64,000 nt of DNA from Poindextera sp036494815 (GTDB lineage Bacteria > Pseudomonadota > Alphaproteobacteria > Caulobacterales > Caulobacteraceae), in contig DASXNV010000033.1 of NCBI GenBank assembly GCA_036494815.1, forward strand, positions 62,001-126,000, in the 5' to 3' direction. The notes below the pieces were generated by a model. It did no database searches, had not been told where the DNA came from, and saw nothing but the letters and a program-made list of their open reading frames with translations. Position 1 is the first letter of the stretch. Every line of letters starts with the position of its first letter. Shown here piece by piece: positions 53,163-62,043 of this stretch. Made by a program: the position numbers and the translations under genes.

Positions 53163-54088
53163 CGTCAACCAAGGTCATCATCAGCTGCGCGATCACCGGG
53201 TCGATCCATACGCCATCGATGTCGCCATATCTGCCGGTGACGCCGGCCGAGATCGCACAATCGGCGCAGGGCGCGGCGGAAGCGGGCGCGGCCATTGTTC
53301 ATCTTCACGCACGCAATGCGCAGGACGGAAGACCGGACCAGAGTCCGCGAGCCTTCGAACCGTTCCTCAAGGTCATCAAGCAGTCCTGCGATGTGGTGGT
53401 GAATCTCACCACCGGCGGATCCCCCTATATGTCCGTCGAGGAGCGCGTGCGTCCCGCGGCCGTATGGCGGCCCGAAGTGGCCTCCCTTAACATGGGGTCG
53501 ATGAATTTTGGCCTGTTTCCCATGCTGAAGCGGTTCAAAGAGTTCAAGCATGAGTGGGAGTCGGCGATGCTCGAAGGCTCGCACGACCTTGTCTTTCGCA
53601 ACAGCTTCAAAGACATTCGTTACGCGCTTGAGACACTGAACGACACCGGCGCCCGCTACGAATTCGAGTGCTACGACACCAGCCACCTGCATAATCTGAA
53701 CTACTTCTGGCAGGAGGGTTTGGTGAAGGCGCCGTTATTCATCCAGACCTGTTTTGGCCTGCTCGGTGGTATCGGCGCGCACCCAGAAGAAGTTCTGCAC
53801 ATGAAGCGAACCGCGGATCGGTTGTTCGGCGATCATTACCGCTGGTCGGTGCTGGGCGCAGGGCGCAGCCAGATGCCCGTCGCGGCTCAGGCGGCGGCGT
53901 TGGGAGGCCATGTCCGCGTCGGGCTGGAAGACAGCTTGTGGCTCGGCCGAGGCCAACTCGCGCCATCCAATGCGGCGCAGGTCCTACAGGTTCGCAAGAT
54001 CATCGAGGGGCTGGGGCTCGAGGTGGCGACGCCCGACGACGCGCGCGAGATTCTGCAGCTCAAGGGCGGCGACGCGGTCGGCTTCTAA
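53159..54088 (+). CDS. Beta-keto acid cleavage enzyme (BKACE, DUF849 family)
   Basis: 309 aa; ATGA overlap with the previous gene. Family motifs: KVIISCAITGSIHTPSMSPYLPVTPAEIA near the start, the metal-binding IVHLHARNAQDGRPDQSP, VVNLTTGG, NMGSMNFG, YEFECYDTSHLHNLNYF, and the C-terminal VRVGLEDSLWLGRGQLAPSNAAQV. BKACE enzymes use Zn2+ to transfer a beta-keto acid's acyl part to acetyl-CoA, giving acetoacetate and a new acyl-CoA. The substrate varies with the family; here it would be a keto acid released by the beta-oxidation-like steps of this operon. Confidence 0.92.
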   Translation: MTSTKVIISCAITGSIHTPSMSPYLPVTPAEIAQSAQGAAEAGAAIVHLHARNAQDGRPDQSPRAFEPFLKVIKQSCDVVVNLTTGGSPYMSVEERVRPAAVWRPEVASLNMGSMNFGLFPMLKRFKEFKHEWESAMLEGSHDLVFRNSFKDIRYALETLNDTGARYEFECYDTSHLHNLNYFWQEGLVKAPLFIQTCFGLLGGIGAHPEEVLHMKRTADRLFGDHYRWSVLGAGRSQMPVAAQAAALGGHVRVGLEDSLWLGRGQLAPSNAAQVLQVRKIIEGLGLEVATPDDAREILQLKGGDAVGF

Positions 54089-54100
54089 GGGGAAGTTCTT

Positions 54101-55510
54101 ATGGCGTCGAGCAACTCTCCTCCCGCATTGACACACTTCAGAATTGAGATCGGCGGCGCTGGCGTCGCCCATCTCATCTTCGACATGTCGGGCGCGTCGA
54201 TGAACGTCTTGTCCGACGCGGTCATTGAGGATTTTGGTCGCTTTACGGACTGGTTCTTGTCCAGCGAGGCGCGAGCCCTTGTCATTCGGTCCGCCAAGCC
54301 GGTCTTTTGCACGGGCGGCGATCTGTCGGAACTGAGCGCGGCCTATGACCGGATCAGCACGCTCCCCATTCTCGCGCGCTTCGAAGCGGCCAAAGCCCAT
54401 TTCGCCTCCATGGGCCGGCATCTTCGGCGCCTGGAAACCAGTGGAAAGCCGGTCGCCGTCGCAATCGGCGGACTGGCCCTCGGCGGTGGCTGTGAAATCG
54501 CGCTCACCGGACACTATCGGGTGCTCGCACAGGCGCGTCCGGCGATGCTGGGCCTTCCGGAGGTGGTTGTCGGCCTGCTGCCTGGGGCCGGTGGCACGCA
54601 GCGGTTGCCGCGGCTGATCGGCCTGGAAAAGTCCCTGCCGCTGCTGCTCGACGGCGCTCGGCTGTCGTCATCACAAGCGCTGATGGCGGGCCTCGTCGAT
54701 GAACTGGTCGCGCCAGGCGAGGAGGTGGCCGCCGCCGAGGCCTGGGCGTTGGCCGCAGCGGCGGCCAGGCAGCCTTGGGATAGGCCCGGCTTTGTTTTGC
54801 CAGACGCCGATAGCTGGAAGGCGACCTTGCGGGCGGCGCGCGCGAAGATGCTCGCACGCACGCAGGGAAACGATCCGGCCCCGATTGCTCTGTTCGACTG
54901 TCTCGAAGCGGGGCTCGACTGTGAGATGGACGCGGCGCTTGAGATTGAAGGCGCCGCGTTCGCCAAACTGATCCAGCGGCCTGAGCCGCGCAACATGATT
55001 CGCGCCCTGTTTATGGGCGCTCAAGAGCATGCGCGGCGCAGCAAAGCGGGCGCTCTGTCTGCAGAAATCTCGAAGACGGGTGAATACATCGCCGACGGTC
55101 TTGCTGGCGCGGTTCGCCGCGAACTTGAGGCCGGCGTGATGAGCGAGGCCTTGGATAGCGCTCTGGGTCGTCTTGGCTTTCCGCACCGGGTCTCCAGCAT
55201 GATAGGGCGGGCAAGCGAATCCTTGGCCAGGACGGAGTCTGCTGACCCGTGCCCGGTCAGCGGCGGTGCGTTCTGGTTCGAGGCCGCCGGCGCCGCAGAC
55301 GCCGGGCGGATCGCGCGCAGACTTCTCGATGGCGCGTCGAGCGCGTTTGCGGCGCCATCGGTCGAAGTCGCCGGGCCTGAGCGCCTGATCATCGACCATG
55401 TGGCCGTGCGCGACCACGGCTTTCCAGCGTGGATCGGCGGGCCATTCGCCTGGCTCGATCAGTCTCGGCCCGGTGCGCCGGCATTTGCACTTTCGGAGAT
55501 GAGAGAATGA
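54101..55510 (+). CDS. FadB-like multifunctional protein lacking the NAD-binding domain
   Basis: 469 aa. Residues 1-200 are an enoyl-CoA hydratase domain (VFCTGGDLSELS, GLALGGGCEIALTGHYRVL, LGLPEVVVGLLPGAGGTQRLPRL). Residues about 200-310 match the FadB/FadJ linker (RPEPRNMIRALFMGAQEHARR). In normal FadB proteins a GxGxMGxGIA Rossmann domain comes next, but it is absent. The remainder resembles the two C-terminal dehydrogenase helical domains (IADGLAGAVRRELEAGVMSEALDSALGRLGFP and RLIIDHVAVRDHGFPAWIGGPFAWLD). It should hydrate enoyl-CoA but cannot oxidise the product; the adjacent HSD10-like SDR may do that. It follows BKACE by 12 bp. Confidence 0.85.
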   Translation: MASSNSPPALTHFRIEIGGAGVAHLIFDMSGASMNVLSDAVIEDFGRFTDWFLSSEARALVIRSAKPVFCTGGDLSELSAAYDRISTLPILARFEAAKAHFASMGRHLRRLETSGKPVAVAIGGLALGGGCEIALTGHYRVLAQARPAMLGLPEVVVGLLPGAGGTQRLPRLIGLEKSLPLLLDGARLSSSQALMAGLVDELVAPGEEVAAAEAWALAAAAARQPWDRPGFVLPDADSWKATLRAARAKMLARTQGNDPAPIALFDCLEAGLDCEMDAALEIEGAAFAKLIQRPEPRNMIRALFMGAQEHARRSKAGALSAEISKTGEYIADGLAGAVRRELEAGVMSEALDSALGRLGFPHRVSSMIGRASESLARTESADPCPVSGGAFWFEAAGAADAGRIARRLLDGASSAFAAPSVEVAGPERLIIDHVAVRDHGFPAWIGGPFAWLDQSRPGAPAFALSEMRE

Positions 55511-56679
55511 CCGAAGCCTACATTGTTGCCGCGAGCCGTACGGCGGGGGGCAAGCGCAAGGGCGCGCTTGCGGGCTGGCATCCGGTCGAGATGGCGGCCG
55601 AGGTTTTGAACGCCGTCGTTGATCGCTGCGGCGTCGATCCGGCGGTGATCGACGACGTGATCATGGGCTGCGTCAGCCAGGCGGGCGAGCAAAGCGGTCA
55701 TGTCGGTCGCAACGCTGTCTTGGCCTCACGGCTGCCCCAGAGCGTGCCGGCCGTGACCATCGACCGGCAGTGTGGATCGTCTCAGCAGGCCATCCAGTTC
55801 GCCGCGCAGGCGGTTCTGTCCGGGACCCAGGATGTCGTCATCGCCGCCGGCGTCGAAAGCATGACGCGCGTGCCCATGTTCACGCCGACCGTTTTGGCGG
55901 TGAAGGCGGGCCTGGGCGGGCCCTTCGCCGATCGCATCAGGTCGCGCTTCGGTGTTGAGGAATTCAGTCAGTTTACCGGCGCTCAGATGATGGCCGACAA
56001 GTATGGCTTCGATCGGGAGGCGCTCGACGCCTTCGCACTCGAAAGTCATCGCCGCGCCGCCTCGGCGACGCGCAATAAGGCTTTTGCGGCCGAAATCATT
56101 GCTCTGGAGGTCGCGGGCGCGGACGGCGCCGTCCGCAACCATATGGAGGACGAGGGCATCCGGTATGACGCGACGATGGAGTCGATCGGATCGGTGCAAT
56201 CGCTTCAGGAGGGCGGTGTGATTTCGGCCGCCAACGCCAGTCAGATTTGCGATGGGGCTGCTGGGGTTGTGATCGTCAGTGAACGAGCCCTCAAGGCCCA
56301 TGGCTTGACGCCCCTGGCGCGTATCCACAATCTGACCGTAACCGGGGGTGATCCGGTGATTATGCTCGACGAACCCATCGCGGCGACCTGGCGCGCTCTA
56401 AGCCGATCTGGACTTAAGATCGAAGATATCGATCTCTATGAGGTCAACGAAGCCTTCGCCTCGGTCCCTCTCGCGTGGGCGCAAGAGGTTGGCGCCGATC
56501 CCGCAAGGATGAACATAAACGGAGGCGCGATCGCCCTGGGTCATCCCCTCGGCGCCAGTGGCGCAAAGTTGATGGCCACGCTCGTTCACGCCCTGCGTGC
56601 GCGTGGCCTCCGCTACGGACTTCAGACCATGTGCGAAGGTGGCGGAATCGCGAACGTGACGATCATTGAGGCGCTATGA
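55507..56679 (+). CDS. Acetyl-CoA C-acyltransferase (thiolase)
   Basis: 390 aa from the ATG at 55507 (ATGA overlap); an earlier in-frame start is a shadow. Nucleophile Cys89 in DRQCGSSQQAIQFAAQAV, GVESMTRVP, NEAFASVPLAW, the His of NGGAIALGHPLGASGAK, and the second Cys in QTMCEGGGIANVTIIE. It cleaves a 3-ketoacyl-CoA with CoA to shorten it by two carbons. Last gene of the operon that begins with the acyl-CoA dehydrogenase. Confidence 0.95.
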   Translation: MTEAYIVAASRTAGGKRKGALAGWHPVEMAAEVLNAVVDRCGVDPAVIDDVIMGCVSQAGEQSGHVGRNAVLASRLPQSVPAVTIDRQCGSSQQAIQFAAQAVLSGTQDVVIAAGVESMTRVPMFTPTVLAVKAGLGGPFADRIRSRFGVEEFSQFTGAQMMADKYGFDREALDAFALESHRRAASATRNKAFAAEIIALEVAGADGAVRNHMEDEGIRYDATMESIGSVQSLQEGGVISAANASQICDGAAGVVIVSERALKAHGLTPLARIHNLTVTGGDPVIMLDEPIAATWRALSRSGLKIEDIDLYEVNEAFASVPLAWAQEVGADPARMNINGGAIALGHPLGASGAKLMATLVHALRARGLRYGLQTMCEGGGIANVTIIEAL

Positions 56680-56839
56680 GGCGCACTTGGCCGCGAACAC
56701 CTTTGTGACGCTGTCGGAGCTGGTGATGACCTCGCGGCCAGCGCCCTTCAGTTTGACGGCTGAGCTGGTCCCACGCGAACGTGTCCGCGCACAGCTCAGT
56801 CCGGTATGAGCGCTGGGGCGTCAAAAAATCATGCACCCA

Positions 56840-56867
56840 TTGAACAGTTGCCAAATTGTATTATACC
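56840..56867 (+). promoter_or_regulatory. Candidate promoter of the acyl-CoA synthetase-carboxylase operon
   Basis: TTGAAC (56840-56845) and TATACC (56862-56867) with a 16-bp spacer, in an AT-rich patch of the 256-bp gap after the thiolase gene. A GGGAGGAGG ribosome-binding-like stretch follows near 56895, but the ATG at 56936 is some 35 bp beyond it. Confidence 0.45.
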
Positions 56868-56935
56868 ATTCGTCAAGTCAGAAACGTTGATCAAGGGAGG
56901 AGGCCGTTGCAAGAGTCGCCAGCCTGTCGCGAGCC

Positions 56936-58471
56936 ATGAACCCGTTCGTCATCGCCCGCCTTCATCCCGACCGCCCCGCCACGATCAATGCATCGACCGG
57001 GGAGGTGATGAGCTATGCCGCTTTGGACGAGATGTCGCGACGGCTCGCCGCCGGGTTCCGCGCGCTTGGCCTGCAGCCTGGCGATCACATTGCGCTGATG
57101 GTGTCGAACGGCCTGATGTTCCATCCGATCTGCTGGGGAGCATGGCTGGCGGGCCTTTATTTCACGCCGATCAGCACCCGACTGCGCCGGGATGAAGTCG
57201 AACATTTGATCACGGACAGCGGCTCCAAACTGGTGATCGCATCGCCCGGCTTCGAAGATCTGATGGGCGATCTGAAAGCTGCCTTGCCGGGCGTCGGCTA
57301 CTGGTTCCTGACGGCGCCTGGGGCGGGAGGCCTATCCTCGATCGACAGTCTGATCGCCGATCTTAGGCCGCTGAACCTGGGACCGGACGAGCTGGCTGGC
57401 GCCGATATGCTGTATTCCTCAGGCACGACGGGAAAACCCAAGGGGATCCTGCCGAGACTTGAACAGAAGCGCAACGATCCCAACCCCCTGGCGATGCTGT
57501 TGAAGCGACTCTATGGTTTCGACCAGGACACCCGCTACCTGACGCCGGCGCCGCTCTATCACGGCTCGCCGCTCAAGTTCAGCATGGCCATCCACCGTTT
57601 CGGCGGCGTGAACATCATCATGGAGCGGTTCGACGCCGAGGAAGCCCTGGCCGCGATCGCCGGGCACGGCGTCACCCACAGTCAGTGGGTGCCGACCATG
57701 CTGCATCGGATGGTCCGGCTGCCCGACGAGGTGAAGGCGCGGCACGACCTTTCCAGTCATCGTGTGGCGATCCACGCCGCCGCGCCGTGCCCGGTTGAGC
57801 TCAAGCGGCAGATCATCGACTGGTGGGGACCTATCGTCCACGAATTCTACGCCGGTTCAGAGGCGGTCGGCTTTACGGCGATCGACACCCCTGAATGGCT
57901 CGAGCGGCCAGGCTCGGTCGGCCGCGCCGTCCTGGGAGAAATCCACATCGTGGGTGAGGCGGGCGCGGAATCGCCGCCCGGCGAAGTCGGCCAGATCTAT
58001 TTCGGCAATGCGCCGAAGATCGCCTATCACAACGATCCTGCAAAGACAGCGCGCGCCTATCATCCCAGCGGCTGGATCACGCTCGGCGACATGGGCCGGA
58101 TCGACGACAAGGGCTATCTCTATCTGAGCGACCGCAAGGATTTCATGATCATAACCGGCGGCGTGAACGTCTATCCGAAGGAGATCGAGGACGTGCTGGT
58201 CATGCACCCCTCAGTCGAGGACGCCGCCGTCTTCGGTCTGCCCAACACTGAATTCGGCGAAGAGGTGAAGGCGGTGGTGCAGCCCTCGACCTGGCCGGAT
58301 GACGAGGTCGCCTTCATCGAGGCGCTGACCCTATATTGTCGCGAGCACCTGTCCTCGATCAAGCTGCCCAGATCCTTCGATCTGGCGCGGGCCCTGCCGC
58401 GTCAGGAAAACGGCAAATTGTATAAGAAGGCGCTGCGGGAGACCTATCTCACCGCAGCGGGCGCACAATGA
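56936..58471 (+). CDS. Acyl-CoA synthetase (AMP-forming)
   Basis: 511 aa. P-loop YSSGTTGKPKGILP (Ser/Thr/Gly-rich), AMP-binding HEFYAGSEAVGFT, GWITLGDMGRIDDKGYLYLSDRKDFMIITGGVNVYPKEIEDVL, and the catalytic Lys in the C-terminal RQENGKLYKKALR. It activates a free carboxylic acid with ATP and CoA, giving substrate entry into the pathway. It starts the operon that continues with the three carboxylase genes, each overlapping or within a few bases. Confidence 0.93.
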   Translation: MNPFVIARLHPDRPATINASTGEVMSYAALDEMSRRLAAGFRALGLQPGDHIALMVSNGLMFHPICWGAWLAGLYFTPISTRLRRDEVEHLITDSGSKLVIASPGFEDLMGDLKAALPGVGYWFLTAPGAGGLSSIDSLIADLRPLNLGPDELAGADMLYSSGTTGKPKGILPRLEQKRNDPNPLAMLLKRLYGFDQDTRYLTPAPLYHGSPLKFSMAIHRFGGVNIIMERFDAEEALAAIAGHGVTHSQWVPTMLHRMVRLPDEVKARHDLSSHRVAIHAAAPCPVELKRQIIDWWGPIVHEFYAGSEAVGFTAIDTPEWLERPGSVGRAVLGEIHIVGEAGAESPPGEVGQIYFGNAPKIAYHNDPAKTARAYHPSGWITLGDMGRIDDKGYLYLSDRKDFMIITGGVNVYPKEIEDVLVMHPSVEDAAVFGLPNTEFGEEVKAVVQPSTWPDDEVAFIEALTLYCREHLSSIKLPRSFDLARALPRQENGKLYKKALRETYLTAAGAQ

Positions 58472-59949
58472 CCGTCCGCCCCATCCAATCCGTGCTGATC
58501 GCCAACCGCGGTGAGATCGCGGTGCGCATCCTGCGCACCCTACGCGCTCTGGGCCAGCGCGGCGTCGTCGTCCATCACGCCATTGACGCCAATACGCCAG
58601 CCGTGGCCCTGGCGGACCAGGCGATCGAAATCCTTGGCCCCACGCCCGTCGCCGCCTATCTGGACGGGGCTCAAATCATCGCGGCGGCCAAGGCGGCCGG
58701 CGCCGATGCGGTTCACCCAGGCTACGGCTTTTTGTCCGAGAACGCCGACTTCGCGCGCGCCTGCGGCGCGGCGGGGCTGGTCTTCGTCGGGCCGCGGCCG
58801 GAAACAATCGATCTCATGGGCGACAAGGTGCGCGCCCGAAATTTCGTGGCCGAGCGCGGCTTCCCGGTCGCTCCCTCGGCGATCGAGGACGACGATCCCG
58901 CCAGTTTCGCCGATCGGGCGCGGGCGCTCGGCGTGCCGCTGCTGATCAAGCCTTCGGCCGGCGGCGGTGGCAAAGGCATGCGCATCGTGCGCGACATCAC
59001 TATTCTGGACGAAGAACTGGAGCGCGGCCGCAATGAAGGCGCGCGGTATTTTGGCGATGGACGCCTCTTCGTCGAGCGCTACATCGAACAGCCCCGCCAC
59101 ATCGAAGTGCAGGTGCTGGGCGACGCCTATGGCGATGTCGTGCATCTGTTCGAACGCGAATGTTCGCTGCAGCGCCGCTTCCAGAAAGTGGTGGAAGAGG
59201 CGCCTTCGCCGACCCTGTCCCCGCACGAGCGCGCGCGCATCTGCGCCGTGGCGGCCGGAATCGCCAAAGCGGCCGGCTATCTTGGGGCCGGCACAGTGGA
59301 GTTCATCTATGGCCGGGATGAATTCTACTTTCTCGAGATGAACACCCGCATCCAAGTGGAGCATCCGGTCACCGAGGAGATCACCGGCGTCGACCTGATC
59401 GCCGAGCAGCTACGTGTCGCCGCCGGTGAACCCTTGGGCTACGGGCAGGAAGCGATCGTCGCACGCGGCCATGCGATCGAGGTCCGCGTCTATGCTGAAG
59501 ACGCCGCGCGCGATTTCGCGCCGACCACCGGCCCGTTGCTTGTGATGCGGCCGCCGGAAGGGCAGGGCGTGCGCGTCGACGCCGGCGTCGCCCAAGGCGG
59601 CGCGATCACCGCCGCCTTCGATCCCATGATCGCCAAGCTCATCGTCCATGCCGAAACCCGCGCCGAGGCGTTGGAGCGGGCCGATACCGCACTGACGGAC
59701 TTCATCGTCCTGGGTTGCCCGACCAACATCGGCTATCTGCGCCGGCTTCTGCGCGATCCAGAGGTGCGGGCCGGCGCGATCCACACCGGGCTGATCGGGG
59801 CCAAGCCCGCCTTGGCGCAGGAGCCGCCCGTGGCTGACAAGACCAGACTGAAGCTGCTTGCCGCCGCGGCCCTGTCGTCTCGTCCCGTGCGCGATGCGGC
59901 CGAGACTGCGCCAGCGCCGCACGCGGCTATCGGCGAATGGCGCAACTGA
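58468..59949 (+). CDS. Biotin carboxylase subunit of an acyl-CoA carboxylase (split alpha subunit)
   Basis: 493 aa; ATGA overlap with the synthetase. ATP-grasp biotin carboxylase: SVLIANRGEIAVRILRTLRALG, VHPGYGFLSENADFARAC, IKPSAGGGGKGMRIV, FVERYIEQPRHIEVQVLGD, ECSLQRRFQKVVEEAPSP, EMNTRIQVEHPVTEEITGVDLI. It carboxylates biotin with ATP and bicarbonate. In MCC/GCC-type alpha subunits a transferase-binding and biotin domain follow on the same chain; here the frame stops after IGEWRN and those parts continue in the next frame. Combined length with the next gene (658) equals a fused alpha subunit. Confidence 0.93.
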   Translation: MTVRPIQSVLIANRGEIAVRILRTLRALGQRGVVVHHAIDANTPAVALADQAIEILGPTPVAAYLDGAQIIAAAKAAGADAVHPGYGFLSENADFARACGAAGLVFVGPRPETIDLMGDKVRARNFVAERGFPVAPSAIEDDDPASFADRARALGVPLLIKPSAGGGGKGMRIVRDITILDEELERGRNEGARYFGDGRLFVERYIEQPRHIEVQVLGDAYGDVVHLFERECSLQRRFQKVVEEAPSPTLSPHERARICAVAAGIAKAAGYLGAGTVEFIYGRDEFYFLEMNTRIQVEHPVTEEITGVDLIAEQLRVAAGEPLGYGQEAIVARGHAIEVRVYAEDAARDFAPTTGPLLVMRPPEGQGVRVDAGVAQGGAITAAFDPMIAKLIVHAETRAEALERADTALTDFIVLGCPTNIGYLRRLLRDPEVRAGAIHTGLIGAKPALAQEPPVADKTRLKLLAAAALSSRPVRDAAETAPAPHAAIGEWRN

Positions 59950-60434
59950 TGCGACACGCTTTTATTCTGCAGGATATCGAACATCTGCTTTGGCTCTCGA
60001 AGCGCGCCGATGGTGGTTTTCGCCTCGAGGCGGAGGGACGGTCGCACGACGTGGCGCTTTGCCCCGACGGCCGCCTGATCGTCGATGGCGAGACGACACA
60101 GATCTGGATCGCCGCCAGCGGCGACCGCATTTATGCGCATGTGGATGGCGAAGCCCACGAACTACTCTACCGAGATCCCATCTCCCGCTTCGCCCAGAAC
60201 CGCGACGGATCCACCGAGCGGTTGTTGCGCGCGCCCATGCCGGGCGCAGTGGTTGCTACGCCCGTAGCGCCTGGCCAGACGGTGGTCGCCGGGGAGACGC
60301 TTATCGTCATCGAGAGCATGAAACTGGAGACGGCGATCCAAAGTCCGCGCGATGGGATCGTGGAAACGGTCCACCTGGCCGTTGGCCAAGCCTTCGAACG
60401 CGACGCCCCGCTCATCACCCTGGCGGAGGCCTGA
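59937..60434 (+). CDS. Biotin carboxyl carrier subunit of the acyl-CoA carboxylase
   Basis: 165 aa; overlaps the biotin carboxylase gene by 13 bp in the -1 frame. An ATG at 59949 (TGATG with the stop) is an alternative start. The C-terminal half is a biotinyl domain (LLRAPMPGAVVATPVAPGQTVVAGETLIVIESMKLETAIQSPRDGIVETVHLAVGQ) with biotinylated Lys129 in ESMKLE. The N-terminal half corresponds to the BT domain of fused alpha subunits. It carries carboxybiotin from the carboxylase to the carboxyltransferase encoded 1 bp downstream. Confidence 0.9.
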   Translation: MAQLMRHAFILQDIEHLLWLSKRADGGFRLEAEGRSHDVALCPDGRLIVDGETTQIWIAASGDRIYAHVDGEAHELLYRDPISRFAQNRDGSTERLLRAPMPGAVVATPVAPGQTVVAGETLIVIESMKLETAIQSPRDGIVETVHLAVGQAFERDAPLITLAEA

Positions 60435-60435
60435 C

Positions 60436-62043
60436 ATGCGCCGCATTGACTCGCGGATCAATCCGCGCGACCCAGCCTATCTGGCCAACCTCGAGCACAA
60501 TCGCCGGCTGGCCGATCAGTTGTCCGAACGCCAACGCGCGGCGCGATATGACCGGCCCCAACGTGATCTGCAGAGGCTGGAGCGTCAGGGCAAACTGACC
60601 CCGCGTGCGCGGCTGGAAGCGTTGCTCGACCCCGGAACACCGTTCTTGGAGCTGTCGACGCTTGCGGCGGGCGAAGCCTACGACGGCGCCGCGCCCGGCG
60701 CCGGTCAGATCGTAGGGATCGGCGTGGTTTCGGGCCACGAGGTCGTCATCCGCGCGGACGATTCCAGCGTCAAGGGCGGGGCCTGGTATCCGCTATCGGT
60801 CAAGAAGATCGTCCGCGCACTGGACATCGCGATCGAGAACCGCCTGCCCATGGTCCATATGTGCGACAGCGCGGGCGGCTTTCTGCCGTTGCAGTCGCAG
60901 TTCTTCGCCGACCGATACGGCGCGGGGCGCATCTTCCGCAACCAGTCGATCCTGTCGAAGATGGGCGTGCCGCAGGTGTCGCTGGTGCTGGGACACTGCA
61001 CCGCGGGCGGGGCCTATATCCCGGCGCTCAGCGACTATTCGGTGATTGTGCGCGGCACCGGCGCGATCTTCCTTGGCGGCCCTCCGTTGGTGAAGGCGGC
61101 GACCGGCGAAGAGGTGACCGTCGACGAGCTGGGCGGCTGTGATATGCACACCAGCGTCTCGGGCACGGCCGACTATCCCGCTTCGTCGGAGATGGAAGGC
61201 ATCGCCATCACGCGTGAAATCGTCTCCCAATGGCGCCGGCCGGCCAAGGCCAAGGACGACGCTATCGAGCCGGAGCCGCCGGCCTACGACCCGGCCGAGC
61301 TCTACGGCATTCTACCGGCTGACAGCCGTGTTCAGTTCGACATGCGCGAGGTGATCGCCCGCCTGGTCGATGGCAGCCGCTTCCACGAATACCAGCCGGC
61401 CTATGGGGCGACCCTGATCTGCGGCTATGCGCGCATCTGGGGCCAGCAGGTTGGCATCTTGGCCAACAATGGCGTGCTGTTCAGCGACAGCGCGCTCAAG
61501 GGCGCCCATTTCGTGCAGCTCTGCGACCAGAACCGCACGCCTTTGCTGTTTTTGCAGAACATCACCGGCTTCATGGTCGGCCGCGAGTATGAACGGCGCG
61601 GGATCACCAAGGACGGCGCCAAGATGATCATGGCGGTGGCCGGGGCGTCGGTTCCAAAGATCACTGTCAACTGCGGCGCCTCGTACGGCGCCGGCACCTA
61701 CGGCATGAATGGGCGCGCCTTCGATCCGCGCTTCATGTTTTCCTGGCCGCGCGCCCAGGTCGGCGTCATGGGCGCCGAGCAGGCCGCCGACGTGCTGAGC
61801 GACGTCAAGTTGCGCCAGCTCGCCCGCGATGGCCGGCTGCCGACCGACGATGAAGTCGCCGCAATTCGCGACCCGGTGATCGCCGAATACCGCAGATCGT
61901 CTAGCGCCTGGCACGCCACGTCCGAGCTGTGGGACGATGGCGTCCTTGACCCGCTGGCGACCCGCAATGCGCTCGCCATCGCGATCAGCGCCGCGTTGAG
62001 CGCTCCGATTGATCCGCCAAACTACGGTGTTTTCCGGATGTAG
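60436..62043 (+). CDS. Acyl-CoA carboxylase carboxyltransferase subunit, methylcrotonyl/geranyl-CoA type
   Basis: 535 aa from the ATG at 60436, the usual length of MCC/GCC beta subunits. N- and C-terminal carboxyltransferase halves: SSVKGGAWYPLSVKKIVRALDIAIENRLPMVHMCDSAGGFLPLQ, LGHCTAGGAYIPALSDYSVIVRGTGAIFLGGPPLVKAATGEEVTVDELGG, FLQNITGFMVGREYERRGITKDGAKMIMAVA, NCGASYGAGTYGMNGRAFDPRFMFSWPRAQVGVMG. Ends with the family's YGVFRM tail. It moves CO2 from biotin to the gamma-carbon of a branched unsaturated acyl-CoA. Whether the substrate is methylcrotonyl-CoA, geranyl-CoA or something else is open. Confidence 0.93.
   Translation: MRRIDSRINPRDPAYLANLEHNRRLADQLSERQRAARYDRPQRDLQRLERQGKLTPRARLEALLDPGTPFLELSTLAAGEAYDGAAPGAGQIVGIGVVSGHEVVIRADDSSVKGGAWYPLSVKKIVRALDIAIENRLPMVHMCDSAGGFLPLQSQFFADRYGAGRIFRNQSILSKMGVPQVSLVLGHCTAGGAYIPALSDYSVIVRGTGAIFLGGPPLVKAATGEEVTVDELGGCDMHTSVSGTADYPASSEMEGIAITREIVSQWRRPAKAKDDAIEPEPPAYDPAELYGILPADSRVQFDMREVIARLVDGSRFHEYQPAYGATLICGYARIWGQQVGILANNGVLFSDSALKGAHFVQLCDQNRTPLLFLQNITGFMVGREYERRGITKDGAKMIMAVAGASVPKITVNCGASYGAGTYGMNGRAFDPRFMFSWPRAQVGVMGAEQAADVLSDVKLRQLARDGRLPTDDEVAAIRDPVIAEYRRSSSAWHATSELWDDGVLDPLATRNALAIAISAALSAPIDPPNYGVFRM

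Noticed and set aside
56663..56854. Short - strand frame after the thiolase gene, and a neighbouring frame ending AVKLKGAGREVITSSDSVTKVF
   Set aside because: No family could be recognised and neither has a plausible start; treated as intergenic.
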